A stretch of 64,000 bases of DNA from Onchocerca volvulus. Lineage: Eukaryota; Nematoda; Chromadorea; Rhabditida; Onchocercidae. Within the stretch, counting starts at the first letter, position 1; each line of letters starts with the position of its first letter. A model generated the notes under the pieces. It had not been told where the DNA came from. It was given only the letters and a program-made list of their open reading frames with translations, and made no database searches. The position numbers and the translations under genes are program-made. Location: the NCBI GenBank assembly GCA_000499405.2, contig HG738137.1, positions 17,072,581 to 17,136,580 on the forward strand. Direction: 5' to 3'. Of the stretch, positions 26,401 through 39,123 are shown one piece after another.

Positions 26401-27985
26401 CATTTTACAGCTGAATGCTTTTTTTTTAAATCTGTTTTCAAATTCTTCCAATAATACTTTGTTTTATTGAAGATATTTTGAATTTTCGGATCATTTTGAT
26501 TTTCAACACTATTTTTAAAAATATGGTCAAATATTCAAGTCTCTGCATGAATCATTGTTGATTTATAGTATGATTTTATTCGAATCGAATAATTTGTCGT
26601 ATCAGAAAAAAAAAATAATCATTTGAAATGAAAATTATACAATGGATTCTAATTGTTGATAATGTATCTTGGTCGTGATCTGTCTACTGAAAAACTAAAA
26701 CTCATAAATGAAAACAAACACTTCAAAAAGTCATTTATTTACGAAAAATAAATATTTGCCATCCATTCGTTTGTCATTTTGCATATTTGCTCTAACTTTT
26801 ATTTACCTAAATCCTTTACTTTATTTATTGTTTTGTTTATTGGAACGTTTTATTGACAAAAATGAATGACACATATGAGAATAGCCTATTAAAAAATTTT
26901 TATATTTATTCATGACAGAAAATAAAAAAATATAAACTTATTGAAATGCATTGGAACAAGTTATAAATAATATTTCCAGTTTTCTGGCATTTTTTCTATT
27001 AATAAGTATTAATTGTCAATTACAAAATTACGTTAAGTCAATAGCTTTTCAATGACACCGTAATATTTCGACAAAATTTTTAAATGATACTAATGCAATT
27101 TAATAATTATTTTAATCATTCATCATAATCCATTATCAATTCTTCAAACAACGGGGATTAGTTTATAAATTCTGTCAAATTAAATTTAATGAAGTTATCG
27201 CTTTCCATTTTAAATCATTGGTATCACTTATGGATTCCTATGCTGATTTATTTCAAACTTATTTATCTGTGTTTTTCATGTACTTTACTTTATAAATTTC
27301 TCGGATCAAAAAAAAATACTGAAATTCTTTCTTTCCGTTCATCTTTGCCCAATTGATTAGAATATTTATAGAAAATGAAAAGATTTAAAAAAAAAAAAAA
27401 ACAGTTGAACTCACTGAGTCATTGTGCAACATATCATTACAATGATATTAAAATCATTTTGACAATGCTAAAAATAATTAAAGATAGATTCAATATAACA
27501 ATGCTAATATATTACTTCGAAAAGTATCGACGATATGTTAAATTTTCATTACTGTAGGATAGAATCAAATGAAATTCATGTAAAAGCTATCAAATTGAAA
27601 AATCGCTATTTCTAATGAATTATTTTCGAAATTTGATCAAAATTATCATTAAAGCTTCCTAAAAGGAAAAAAAAAATAAAAGATTTGCAAAGCAAAAAGA
27701 ATTATCATCGATGGTATTCGTACATAAACATTCGCAAAAAATCGTTCAATTTCTTTGAAAAATATTTAGAAATTCTACTTTGATGATTGATATTTGATAT
27801 TTTGAATTATAAAAATTTCTCAAATTTTACATACATAATGTTTTTAAAGCTTTCTATTATCTATCATTTTTCCATCTATTCGTGCATAAATTCAAATAAG
27901 CAAAAATTTGAGAAAAGAATGTGCCAACAAAGAATAAATATACTGTCATATTGTTGACAGTTGACAGAGTAAACTATTTACGTCA
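23404..27985. other. Intergenic region (convergent 3' ends)
   Basis: About 4.6 kb between the 3' ends of the PAN/TSP1 gene (plus) and the lustrin-type gene (minus). A less AT-rich block (about 24000-24850) contains a 104-codon plus-strand frame at 24135-24449 with no recognisable domain or splice support. It may be a decayed repeat. An imperfect duplication of about 146-bp period lies at 25968-26260. A long A-run is at about 25359-25384. Nothing else recognised. Confidence 0.55.
25968..26260. repeat. Imperfect tandem duplication, period about 146 bp
   Basis: Two copies share AAATCGATAATT, then GTTAATTAAATTC (at 26011 and 26157), then GTTGTTTAACATTTG-like and CTTCTAGGTTCTT sequence. Copy 2 is expanded by a poly-T and TTC-rich insertion. 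Non-coding. Confidence 0.55.
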
Positions 27986-30900
27986 CTAACAAGTTCCTAA
28001 ATTGAGAAGTTCTCGAAGTGAATTTTGCTCGTTTGCATCCATCCAAAAATGATCTTCATCATCATGTTTACAATATGCTCCATCGGGATGAAAACCTGTT
28101 GGACATTGTTGAACTGAAATGAATATATTGATAATTGATAACAGGAATATTATTATCATTAGTATTATTTTGATAATATTCGTTTTCCAATCACATACTC
28201 ATTAATGTATATTGCAGAAAATTAACCAAAGGAAACAACAATGAGATACTATTAATTTCAATTTTATTAATAACATTAATTCTTAAAATAAATTCTTTAT
28301 TATCTAAAATTTACCGTTGATAAATTTCAATGATAATTTCAATCTTTATCTCTTTGTATTGTTTTTCCAAAATTTAAATTTTAAGGAATAATTTAAGAAA
28401 ATAAACTTACAACATCGTCCATAAAGTAATTTGCCATTCGAGCACTGACATTGCGGTATTCCTTTATCACTATTTGTTGAACAATAAGTATTTTTGCATC
28501 TTGCAGAACATTCTTCATCACTTGTACAACCATATTCACCTGGCCATAATTTCCTAAATATTCAACTTTTTTAATACGAATTGAAATATTGTAAAAATGA
28601 TTATGATTTTTCAAAGCGAGAGAGAACTTTTCAAAAAAACTTTTCAAAGTACTCGTTTTTTAGGTACGAACTTTTCAAACTTCAAAAAAGTTGTATTCTT
28701 TATTAGGACAAAATTGAATTTATGAATAAATGATAGAAAAATCAAAATGATAAATTCTGGATTTAATCGAAAGAGGAAAATAAGGAAGAAATGGTAATGA
28801 AGTGATTTAAAAAAATTGAAAATAAGTGAAAATTTGGAAATAAAAATAGAAAATACATGCGACATTCTCCTCTTATGCATTTCTCATTCGGAAGACATGT
28901 GCTATCAGGATCAAAATTAGCAATCGACACATTCCATAAACAACGTCGTGATGTCACCACTGCATACCATACTATAAAATATTATTTCATACTATCAATT
29001 CATATATAAATTGCAATTGTCAAGCAATATCGATTAAATTGATTATTAAATCAATTTAAATTGATAATTAAATGTAAAACTTACATGGTTGTTCAGTGAT
29101 ATTACTAGTTGGGGCAAATAATGGCTTCTTTCGAGCGGTGCTAAATACGAATTTACAAGATGAGCCATACTGATCACAACCTGATCGAGCCTAATTGATA
29201 AAATTTGAATTAGAATATTGATCTGCTCCATAAGATTGTTTACGTAAATTGTAATAAGAAAGAAGATTTGTAACAGATTGATATGATAATATCTTTTTGA
29301 AAATCTTACAAAAATAAAATGAAGAAATAAAATTTGTCATAATTTTGAGGAAAAATTTTAGTTTACTAAAATGAAAGCTAATTATTTACTAATATAAGTG
29401 CTCATTTATTCGAAATATTCCTTTAGATTGTTTCTATCTGAAACCTAAATTACAAAGAGAAATTTGAAAAAAAAAAAAAGAAAAGAAAAATTCCTATCTT
29501 CTTTCCTTTGTTTTATCCTTCACCAATATTTGTCTTTAAAAAATCTAGGGTTAAAGGTTAAGAATGATAGATGCTTGTAAGATGCTTCAGATAGATAAAA
29601 CTTATCGACAAATGGTTTTTCCAGCAAAATTTCCGGAAGTATAGAATTTGTAACATTTTTGTCAAGAAAACAGCTGTTTTTGAAAAGTCAAAGCTATCAA
29701 CCTGCAGCAAGACAGCAGGATTGAATTGCTGGCAAGTTGCACCATTCGATGCAGCACCATTGATGCATGTGCAAATTGACTGCATGCACTGCGCGCCATG
29801 AGTATCAAAACCGTTGCATTGTGATGATGTTTGACATGAAGTTCCTGGGACATGATCGTACATATTCACTAAAATAATCAGGAATTATAGTTTATCATTT
29901 TGATAAATTTAGTGGATATTTTATCATATTTGATAAGTTCAATGAATATTTTGTCTTGTTTGATAAATTCAATCGATATTTTATGTAAAACTGAAACAAG
30001 TTCGTCATAACAGTTCCCTCAAGTATTTTATGAAATATGAAAAAAAAGCATGATACCGGAAGAAGAATTGATAACCCACAAGAAATATTATCAAAAATGA
30101 CAAATAAGAGGAGCAAAAGTTGAAAGTTATGGTTCCAAACTGCAACCTCATCCTAGAAGTTAGTAAAAAAAAAAAAGTACCTGCGGTGCAACATGTACCC
30201 ATATTGCATGAAGTTTGTGGTGGACAATTATTGGTTGATGAACATTGGCAAATTGCATTTTGATTTGATGGACAAACCGGTTCCAACGACAACAGACAGC
30301 ATGCTCCGGTTGCGGTACAACCAAATCCCGGTGGACAATCAACACCGCGGTTGCATTGTTGATATGCACGAACACCATTCGGACACAATGGTAACGGTTC
30401 CAAGCAGCAACCTCGTCCTAGGATTTAAATAATTTTATATAAGTTGCAAAAAGTTAAGTTACCTAATCCAAGTTAAGCTATCACAGAGTAAATTACTTAA
30501 CCTAGATTAACTTAAAATGAGATTATTACTTAATCATATGTATGAATCAGTCTTAATGTTGATATAATGTAATAAAACAAATGCTTAAAATACTTATTTC
30601 AATTTTTGATATGAAAATACTGAAAAAAAGTTGCATTCAGATTCAAAAAATAAGTTATACATTGAAAATAAGTTGTAAAAATGCAAAAAAATTGTTAGGA
30701 CAGAAGAAAAAATTATTAAATTAACCGAAAAAATGAATACCTTCGCAAACATATCCAATCGGGCAAGTATTACCATAACCACATAATTTATTAGCAATTT
30801 GTCCATTGGAACAAACAGGTAATGGACAACATACTCCATTCTCACATACCTGAAATGTGATCAAAATTTGTGAAATATTTCTGCATATTTTCAATATTTT

Positions 30901-33488
30901 TTTAATTTATAATTCGAAATTCGTGAAAAAAAAAATCTTCGATAGATCAATAGGTCAATAGGTCAATAGGTTAGATTGCATTGTTATAAAAAATATATTG
31001 GTAGTAAAAATGCATTCTTGAATGTAGTTTTTCATTCATCTTTTGAAATTATCCACATTAGCAATAAATGAATAGACATAATTAAATTGCAGCAAATAAA
31101 GTAATTTAATTCATTTTTGGATTATTTTTCATTTATTGAATTTTTATTATTCCATTAATTGTGTAAGAATGAATACCTGGCCAGGAGGACAAGAATCTCT
31201 CTGACATCGTCCGGACGGTTGAGCACCAGATGGACACATTGGTAACGGACAACAACCACCATTATTACATTCCATACCTTGTGGACAAACACCTTCGGAC
31301 ATGCACATTGTTGCTGATAGAATTCCGTTTGAACAAGCTGGTAACGGACAACATACATCATTGATGCATTGTTGACCGGTCGGACAGCAACATCCACCGC
31401 TTGGACATCTAAATTTTATGATGACGCTTGGAATGAGGTAACAATTGATATCTTAAACTAAGGTGTGTGTATCTTCGATATTTGTATATGTAAAAGGTGT
31501 ACTGTATTAAAAAATATGGCATGAGTACTTAGAACTTCTTAATTAATCAACTGGAACTTTAGTATAAAAGAAAAATTAGGTGGGATATAATTAATTGAAA
31601 CTTTGCTAAAGAAAACCTAAAATGAAATAAAAGAAACATTTACCGTTGTGATCCAATTTGATTATTGGGACAAAGCGGAAGTGGACAGCAACCGCCATTT
31701 GCGCATTCGAAGCCATTTCCGCATTCCGCATTCGATACACAGATCCGTTGGGCGATAACACCTGAGGAACAACGTGGTGAAGGACAGCATAAGCCATTGG
31801 CACAGATTGATGCAACTGGACAACCTATACCTGATGGACAACGACCTATTGCCTGAATCAAACCATTAAGATTTTCCAATTTCAAAAAAAAAAAACGAAA
31901 TTGGGGATAAAATAATTGGAAATCAAATGAAACGATTAATAACACATGATAATACTTGGAAATTAAAATTAATTGTTAAAGGTTAAAGTTTAAATGTTCA
32001 GATTTAAACATCAAGGTTTAATAGATTTAAAAGTTTGGTTAAAAATTAAGGCTTTACTTTCCAAACAATATGAAAGATTATATATTTCCTGATCATGCTA
32101 GATATTTTGGTCAATAATGAAAATTTCATCTCAAAAAAAAATACCTGTATTCCGGTAGGACAAAATGGTATTGGACAACAGCCACCACTAGAACATTCCA
32201 TTCCTGGACCGCATTCCTATAATAAGTTTTCTAAGGAAATTGAAAGCGGTGTTTAATGTAATATCAGAAATATTTCAGGATTAATAATTTAAAAATGTGA
32301 AATTCTACGAAAATTAAAAAACAGAAACCTGATTAACGGTACATCTTGAAGTAGCTGTAATACCGCTTGGACAAATTGGCATACGAATTGGCTCATGTTG
32401 CTGACAACAACATCCTGATATGCAACTAGCCTGAAAAATTCAAAATTATATTCTAAAATGACATCGATGAAGCCAAGAATATGGCCAACGAGGCCATCGA
32501 CATCAACGATTATGATGAAAATCTATGTATATCAATGAAAAGAATATTTGGGAATTAAATATTTTACCTGTTGTGAACATGATAATGTGAGTGAAGCTGT
32601 TTGGCCACAAAATCCTGTGGCATCTTGACCACTTGGACAAACCAGAGGACAACATACACCGCGATAGCAACCACTATTCGCTGGGCATTGTTCCATGAAA
32701 CCGCAAGGTTGAGTTCCAGGAGAACCATCTTAAAATCGAAGAATTAATACTAAAATTTAGATGTATCCATTTTGTCAATTCTGAATTGATTAAATTCATT
32801 CACCACATTTTTTGTAAAACTCACTAGGACACATAATGACAATTTGGTGCACTACCGGTACCGGTGTTTGGTGGTGAATAACCGGAATTGGTAAGTTTTG
32901 TTGTGGTACCGATCCTGGTATGATACCACAACAGAAACCACTCATCGCATAACACATCGTTCCAGGTGGACAAGATTGCATAGGTGAACAAGCTGCTACC
33001 GGTGGTCCTGCATTATGCGGGCATACCTCTAAAATACTAACATTTAAAAATTGATGACTTTATTTTCGATCGTAAATGAAATGAAATCAAATGTTTAAAT
33101 GAAATTAAAAAGTGAAATTAAATTTTAAATGAAAAATTAAATTTTGAAAAATGAAATGAAATTAAATTAAAAAATGAAATTAAATGACGTGAATGAAATT
33201 AAATTTTTAAATTTAAAAAAATATTTATGATTCTTAGAAAGAAAACAATCTTATCGAATCGATTGGAGAGGATCATTTTCATTTGAATTGAAAATGAGAA
33301 TATTTCAAAAATATTGCCATTTAAATTTATTCCTCATTATGCCTATTATTAATGTTTTCGTTTTTATTTATTTCGAGATTATCATCACCATTAAGATTTA
33401 GCTGGAAGAATAAAAAATATCATTTTTTTCAATTTTTTTTTTTTTTTCATTTTTTCATACCTATTTGAACTCTCCCTCTCTCCCTCTC

Positions 33489-33528
<40 letters not shown>

Positions 33529-36500
33529 CGCATATAAAAATTGAAAAAAACTTACGAGATGATTATCCTTTTTCAAGCTTGATTCTTTATTGCTAATGTT
33601 CATTTTCTGATATTTCATTGAGTCAAATTTCGAATTAAATTTAACTCCGTCGAAAAAAAATCTAACTTTTTTTATTAGTTTTATATTTGTGTAAAGGAAA
33701 TTTTCATTTTTATATTTATCTGATGATTTGTCTGTTTTTTTGATTGTTATTAAATGTTGTTATGAGTTAAATTAAAAATTGGAAAAAAAAAAAAAACGAA
33801 AAATATTTTGACTAATTTCCGATCGAGTGAGGAAGTATTAGATTAAATTCGGAAAAATAATTAAAATTATCAGTTTAACTTTTTGAATTAATTATTCATT
33901 CAGATTGATTTTACATAAATAAATATGAATTATGATTGAAATTGTACAGCATATGAAAATCTAACGAGGTAGAAGATCATTTATAACCGGTATTGGTACC
34001 GGTAACAATGGTTCATAGTTAGGTTGGAGGTTTGGTATTGGTTGACAACAAACTTGATATTCCTAAAATGATTTACAAAAATTAGCAAAATAGTAAAAAA
34101 GAATTTCAAACTTAAGAAGAAAAAGAAACTGAATAAAGTGATAAAACTAGAAATAGTTATCAATATTTCAAAAAAAATAATAAATGTCTAAAAATGTAAA
34201 TTTTTGCAAACCTCAGTGCACTGCGAACTCCCGGGACACATATTCATGAATGATTGTTGAGCACATCGACTAACCGGTAGTGAACCTATCGGGCAACCTG
34301 TCAAATGATCACGTGAACAAATTTGCAAACTTGGATCAAATGTCGTTCCTGGACTACATTGTCTTGATGCCCATATTCCGCATGATCTGTGTAATTTTTA
34401 CATTTCATTATAATTTTACTAAATTACATAAAAATTAAAAGAAATTAGAATAATTTTTCGATAACCTTATAAACAAGAGGAAAATTTTGTTTAAAAAAAA
34501 TGAAAAATCTGCAAATTAATTCGATATATCTATTTTTGATATTATATGATCATAATCAATAATCATCATTGTATATGACAATTATCCTCTTTTTAAGCCA
34601 AATTATCTTATCGATAAGATTTCATCTTCTTCCAAAAGCATCTTCTAATATATAATCCATTTTAATTGACCTTTGAATGTTGACCTTTACCTATTTTACA
34701 TAAATATATTTGATACCTGGTTTGCTGTGGTATGCATTGAAGGAAAGCAGCATTGTTGGCTGTATCAAGTTGCAAATTAGATGATAACCAATCACAAGGT
34801 TCCCTTTGTATTGGCGCTATATTTGTAACTAAATTTCATACTTCAATTCATCAATCGGAAATGAAATTTTATAAAATTGTAACGAAATTATTTATTTTCA
34901 AACTAAAAATATAATTTATTTGTAATTGGAAATGTAATTGAAAAATTATTTAAAAAAAAAGCTAGATCAGGTTATAAACCAAAAAAATATATAATTTAAT
35001 AATTTTGAATATAACTTATTTTTAAGTTAATCTATGATAACAACTTGATTATAATATTTTTTTAAATTTTATCTTTTCTTTTTCTTATCTACAATATTAT
35101 TTTTCTATATTTTTATCCATATTTTTTTTTATCTCTTCTTTTCTCTTCCTTTACTTTTATTCTAACTTTACCTATAAATATTCATACTTCATTGATTGTA
35201 ATGTTAGAACTTCATGACTTTTGAAGTCAATATTCCAATAAATTTGTAATTGAAAATAACTAAATTGAATACAAAAAAAAAAAAATGTTCGAATCTAACG
35301 AAGTTGTCTTTGTTATCAATTGATTTTCCCAAATTATCAGAGATGATGATGAATGATCTATGAATGATCGCTCTTTAGTTATCAATAAATTAAAAAAAAA
35401 AAAGAAAACCAGTTAAGCAGAGCAAAAGGTATAATTCAAGTTTGTGTAGACAATCTTTAAATTTCAGAAATAATACGTCAAATAATATTGAATCGAGGAA
35501 TCGAATACCGAAATACTACTTATCTAATTCCATTATAAAATTTATTCAGAAGATTGAAATATAAGTAATAGTGGTAACCTTGGCAAGATTTTTCACATCC
35601 TTTAGCAGCGGGATTTTGTTGACAATTTGGTTGTTGCCTACGCAATTTGTTTTTTTCAGTACAACCTTGCTTAATATAGTCAAATTGATGGTCGCCTGGA
35701 CAAGTTTGCTTTTTCCATATTCCAGCTTTATTATCAATCAAATGATAATTCTCAATCTGCAATACTTAAGAGCTATGTGATAAAACTTTATGGGAAAAGT
35801 AAACAATTTTTGTTTTCATTAGAATTTTGCTAAAATTTACTATGAAAATAAATTATTTTGTACTGTTGTAAGTTTTACAAATATGCCATTTGTCTTGAAT
35901 AGTTTGTCTTATGATTTTGTCAAATGTTTTCTAATTTTTTTTTTCTAGTCATAAATAGATTTTTTTTTTTTTTTTTAAATCATAAATGGATTTTACGAAC
36001 TTCTTGATCGCTAAGCGGAACACATTGATAAAATGATTGTGGATTATCAGCAGCACGAATATGCTCAACAATCATACATAAATTATTCTCCACCGGAAAA
36101 TTTTCATTACCTGTAAGTATTTTATTTTATTCTATTTTTTCTTTATTTTCTTCAAAAGAAACAAGAATTTCTATTTCATAAAAGATTATGCAAATTTATG
36201 CAAGTTAATATTTTTACAGATTTTTTTTTTTATTTGGAAATTTATTATTTTTAAAATTTTATGAAAAATTATTGAACGGAAATTATTGAAATTAGGTTTT
36301 GCAAATTTATACAAAATATTATTGTTATAGATTTTTTCGTTTTAAAAATTCATGAATTATTTTTAAAATTTCATGAAGGATTATTGAATGGAAACTATTA
36401 CAATCAAATTTTTGTAAATTTATGCAAATTAAAGATTATTAGAGATTTTTCTTTTCTGGAAATTCATAGATTTTTTCGTTTTTTTTTTTTTTTTTAAAAT

Positions 36501-36637
36501 TTCATGAATGATTCTTGAATAGAAATTATTGCAATCAAAGATATGAAAAATATCATGCTTGTTTTATATATTAAAATTAATAACTTACCGCTTACAAAAT
36601 GTAGTAGGAGAAAAAGTATTTTATAACTTATGAACAT
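27986..36637 (-). CDS. Secreted cysteine-rich lustrin-type protein (19 exons, 904 aa)
   Basis: Exons (minus): 36637-36589, 36110-36001, 35756-35579, 34816-34717, 34386-34212, 34062-33966, 33028-32804, 32728-32568, 32430-32329, 32216-32145, 31852-31644, 31408-31177, 30849-30741, 30417-30181, 29868-29702, 29190-29085, 28971-28857, 28553-28411 and 28113-27986; all phases agree. Exon 1 is a signal peptide (FISYKILFLLLHFVSG). Residues about 17-205 have spaced cysteines in the style of chitin-binding modules (QTCPGDHQFDYIKQGC; RQCSPGTTFDPSLQIC). Residues about 237-685 are repeats of the nematode/mollusc lustrin Cys-rich type: GGCCPLPLCPNN, DVCCPLPACSNG, GVCCPLPVCSNG and similar. The C-terminus has more Cys-rich spacers. 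No membrane anchor. The exon 6 donor C|GTTAGA overlaps an in-frame TAG; reading through would end the protein at 33961. A matrix or cuticle role is inferred; no orthologue is named. Confidence 0.85.
33473..33523. repeat. CT/GA microsatellite
   Basis: An imperfect then perfect (CT)n run lies in the intron between exons 6 and 7 of the lustrin-type gene. An open frame on the minus strand here merely reads the repeat as Glu-Arg. Confidence 0.9.
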
Positions 36638-38195
36638 TTGGATAAGAAAGCTAGTATTAGTAAACAAAAAAAAAAGTTGGTAATATTACTAATAGTAGTA
36701 GTAGTAGTAGTATTAACAGTAATAATAGTAGTCGTAATCGTAATCTAAGATAGCACTACTAGCTAATAATACTAGTAGAATAGCACTTTAAGTAATTGAA
36801 TCGTGCAGCACGACGAACAGTAACGGTTGAAATTCCCACGAAGTTTCCAATAAAATCGAACAAAATCCTGAGTAAGAGCTATTCACTTATCTTTAAATGT
36901 TTGCTTGAAAAATATACCATCACTCTCAAACCAGTTCGTAAAAGTTTGTGGTCATAGGCTACTCATGTTATCTTAAAATCTAGTTTATTGTAATGATTTA
37001 AATAATGTCCCGGTCCTCTTTTAATTCGTTTTTCGTTTTCTTATTTGAGTACCTCTTCAAATAACAACAATCCCAATATATACTCTATAAATAATGCATC
37101 ATTTCTCGCTCTTCCATTTACTATTTGCATGCATTTTTTTCCAATGAATCAGTATTTCAGATTATTTTAATGTTTACTACATATAGTTCCAGACATAGTT
37201 TGACTAATGAGTCAACATCTTCACATCTGCAGAAATCAAAGTATAAAAAATAAATGAGCATAAAATCTACTATGGGAACATTATTATGTTTGAACTAATA
37301 ATTACACGAATAAGATGTACAAAATAAGAAATGTAAAACATCAAATACAATATATATACAAAACATCGTAATAATACATATTATAATAATATGGCTCTCA
37401 ATGTTTTAGCATATAACCCAAATATTTTTCTGATATTTTCAATACAAAGGACCCTATTTCGATGGTCTTTGATTATATGTCAAGAGAATTCTACAAAATT
37501 GATCGCAATATATTTTAGCTATTCATGCTGCTTTTTCTTCGAATAAAAAACATACAGTAGCAGTAACAAGCAACAATTCAAAGTCTTAATACTGAAAATT
37601 ACTTCTTTCGAGTAATTCCTTCGTTGTAAAAGTCAGCATCAAATGTCCTGCTCAGCTTTGCTTGCACTTCAGACAATCTTTCATATCACAGAACAGACCA
37701 GTCAGTCATTTCTTTATCTGTTGTGTGATATGAACGATTGAGGTATCTCTACTAAAACATGAAATCAAACTGCATATTGAATGACCCGAAATAATCTGAA
37801 AAAATTTCCAAGTTATATAAATACTGAAAGATTTGTTACTATAGTCTAAGCATTAAACCAAAATTATCAAGTTAAAATGATTATAAATTCAGGGGAATAT
37901 GTTGGTTTTTACTTTGCATCATCCTTATACTTCTTCGATCTTTGAAGCAAGAGACATTACATTTTTTATTCATTAATTTAGTATTGATACCAAACAGAAA
38001 AGACAAGAAAAATTCTCCAGAATGTTATAACTACGTAACTCTTTCGCATATAAAAATAGATTCCTCCAAATAGGGGTCAGTTTCGTCAATATTGAGTATA
38101 AGTAATAGAACATTTTATTATATCATTCAAAAATACACAAAAAAAAAAAAAAAAAAGGAAAAAAACTGACCATGTGAAAATGATTCTGAGTATAA
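36638..38195. other. Intergenic region upstream of the lustrin-type gene
   Basis: About 1.5 kb of AT-rich DNA between the lustrin gene start and the 3' end of TRAPPC1. A (TAG)6 microsatellite lies at 36693-36710. A minus-strand AATAAA at 38114-38119, about 77 bp past the TRAPPC1 stop, is its likely poly(A) signal. An acceptor-like ACTAATACTAG lies just upstream of the lustrin ATG. No gene seen. Confidence 0.6.
36693..36710. repeat. (TAG)6 microsatellite
   Basis: Six tandem TAG units followed by a degenerate TAG/TAA-rich stretch to about 36780. Non-coding. Confidence 0.85.
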
Positions 38196-39113
38196 TTAAA
38201 ATGCCGGATGTTTCTGAATTAGTTGTTCGAGTCGATTACTGAACAATTCATTGCTCGACTGTGCGTTACTTTCAATTAACACATTTTTTATCACTCCATC
38301 AACATATGCCTTAATTTACATATTCATGATGTTAATTTTACATTTATATCTCCCTTTTTCTCATTTCTCCGAATTAATCAACGATAAAATACTTTTTATT
38401 TTTTTATTATAGTACTTTTAATTTCATTTGAAGTATAAGAGTACCAATATTTGATTTATTTAAACGAATCTATAAATATATGCTGCCGATTACCTGATAA
38501 ATGCTGCGCATAAGCTCCGGAATCCCGGATGCGTTTGGATCTGTATTGAGAACCATTTTTAATCCAGTAGGTGTTTCCAAATAATTTAATTTGTATTGGC
38601 TAGTTTCAAAACTATTCACTTGCTGAATTCTGAAATAGCAATTATTCGTTCATTAAATTCCGAAATAGAAATAATTTACCATATGATAATCTCTATTCAT
38701 TTTAATAAACTATATGATAATCTTCATTCATTTTTTTTCATTTTATCTTTCCACAGCTATATAATATATAGAAAGACAAAATAAAAATGGAAAAGGATAC
38801 AATATCAAAATGTGAGTTAACACATCTATACAATAAGCAATTAAATTAAAATGAAATACAAAAACTGACCCAGCGGCTGTCGAAAGTTTCAAAGCGAATG
38901 AGCGTAATGATAACAGCATTCCATACATCAATTTCAATTCCTATAAATTTCTTCAATTATCACAAATCATATCTCATATTTCCGTATAACTTAATTAAAT
39001 TTAAAGAACACCACCTGTTCCATCGACATTATCGCCTTTTTTTCTCGTTTCCATTCTTTGTATAGAACACATGTACCGTCTCGATTAAACAAATAAAAAT
39101 TAAATATCGCCAT
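38196..39113 (-). CDS. TRAPPC1: TRAPP complex subunit 1 (TRAPPC1 / BET5), 4 exons, 139 aa
   Basis: TRAPPC1 is a small longin-fold core subunit of the TRAPP complexes, the Rab1/Ypt1 exchange factors that tether ER-to-Golgi vesicles. Exons: 39113-39015, 38940-38870, 38629-38494 and 38309-38196; phases agree and the total is 139 codons plus TAA, close to the human 145 aa. Landmarks: N-terminal MAIFNFYLFNRDGTCVLYKE (longin strand 1), then ELKLMYGMLLSLRSFALKLS. These are followed by FETSQYKLNYLETPTGLKMV and LNTDPN, and the tail ELFSNRLEQLIQK. ETPTGLK is the family's most recognisable motif. TTTCAG directly precedes GGTAAA and the ATG, a likely spliced-leader acceptor. It is head-to-head with the Argonaute gene, over 5 kb away. 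Identification is secure. Confidence 0.95.
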
Positions 39114-39119
39114 TTTACC

Positions 39120-39123
39120 CTGA
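39120..39123 (-). promoter_or_regulatory. Probable spliced-leader acceptor for TRAPPC1
   Basis: The minus strand reads AATATTTCAG followed by GGTAAA and the start codon at 39113. No further 5' coding is expected for this family, so a trans-splice acceptor is the simplest reading. Confidence 0.55.

Noticed and set aside
33391..33618. Minus-strand frame rich in Glu-Arg
   Set aside because: It is only the translation of the CT/GA microsatellite inside an intron.
33961..33963. TAG as the end of a short chitin-binding-like gene
   Set aside because: The donor C|GTTAGA lies directly at this stop, and the next exon needs exactly that phase and has no start of its own.
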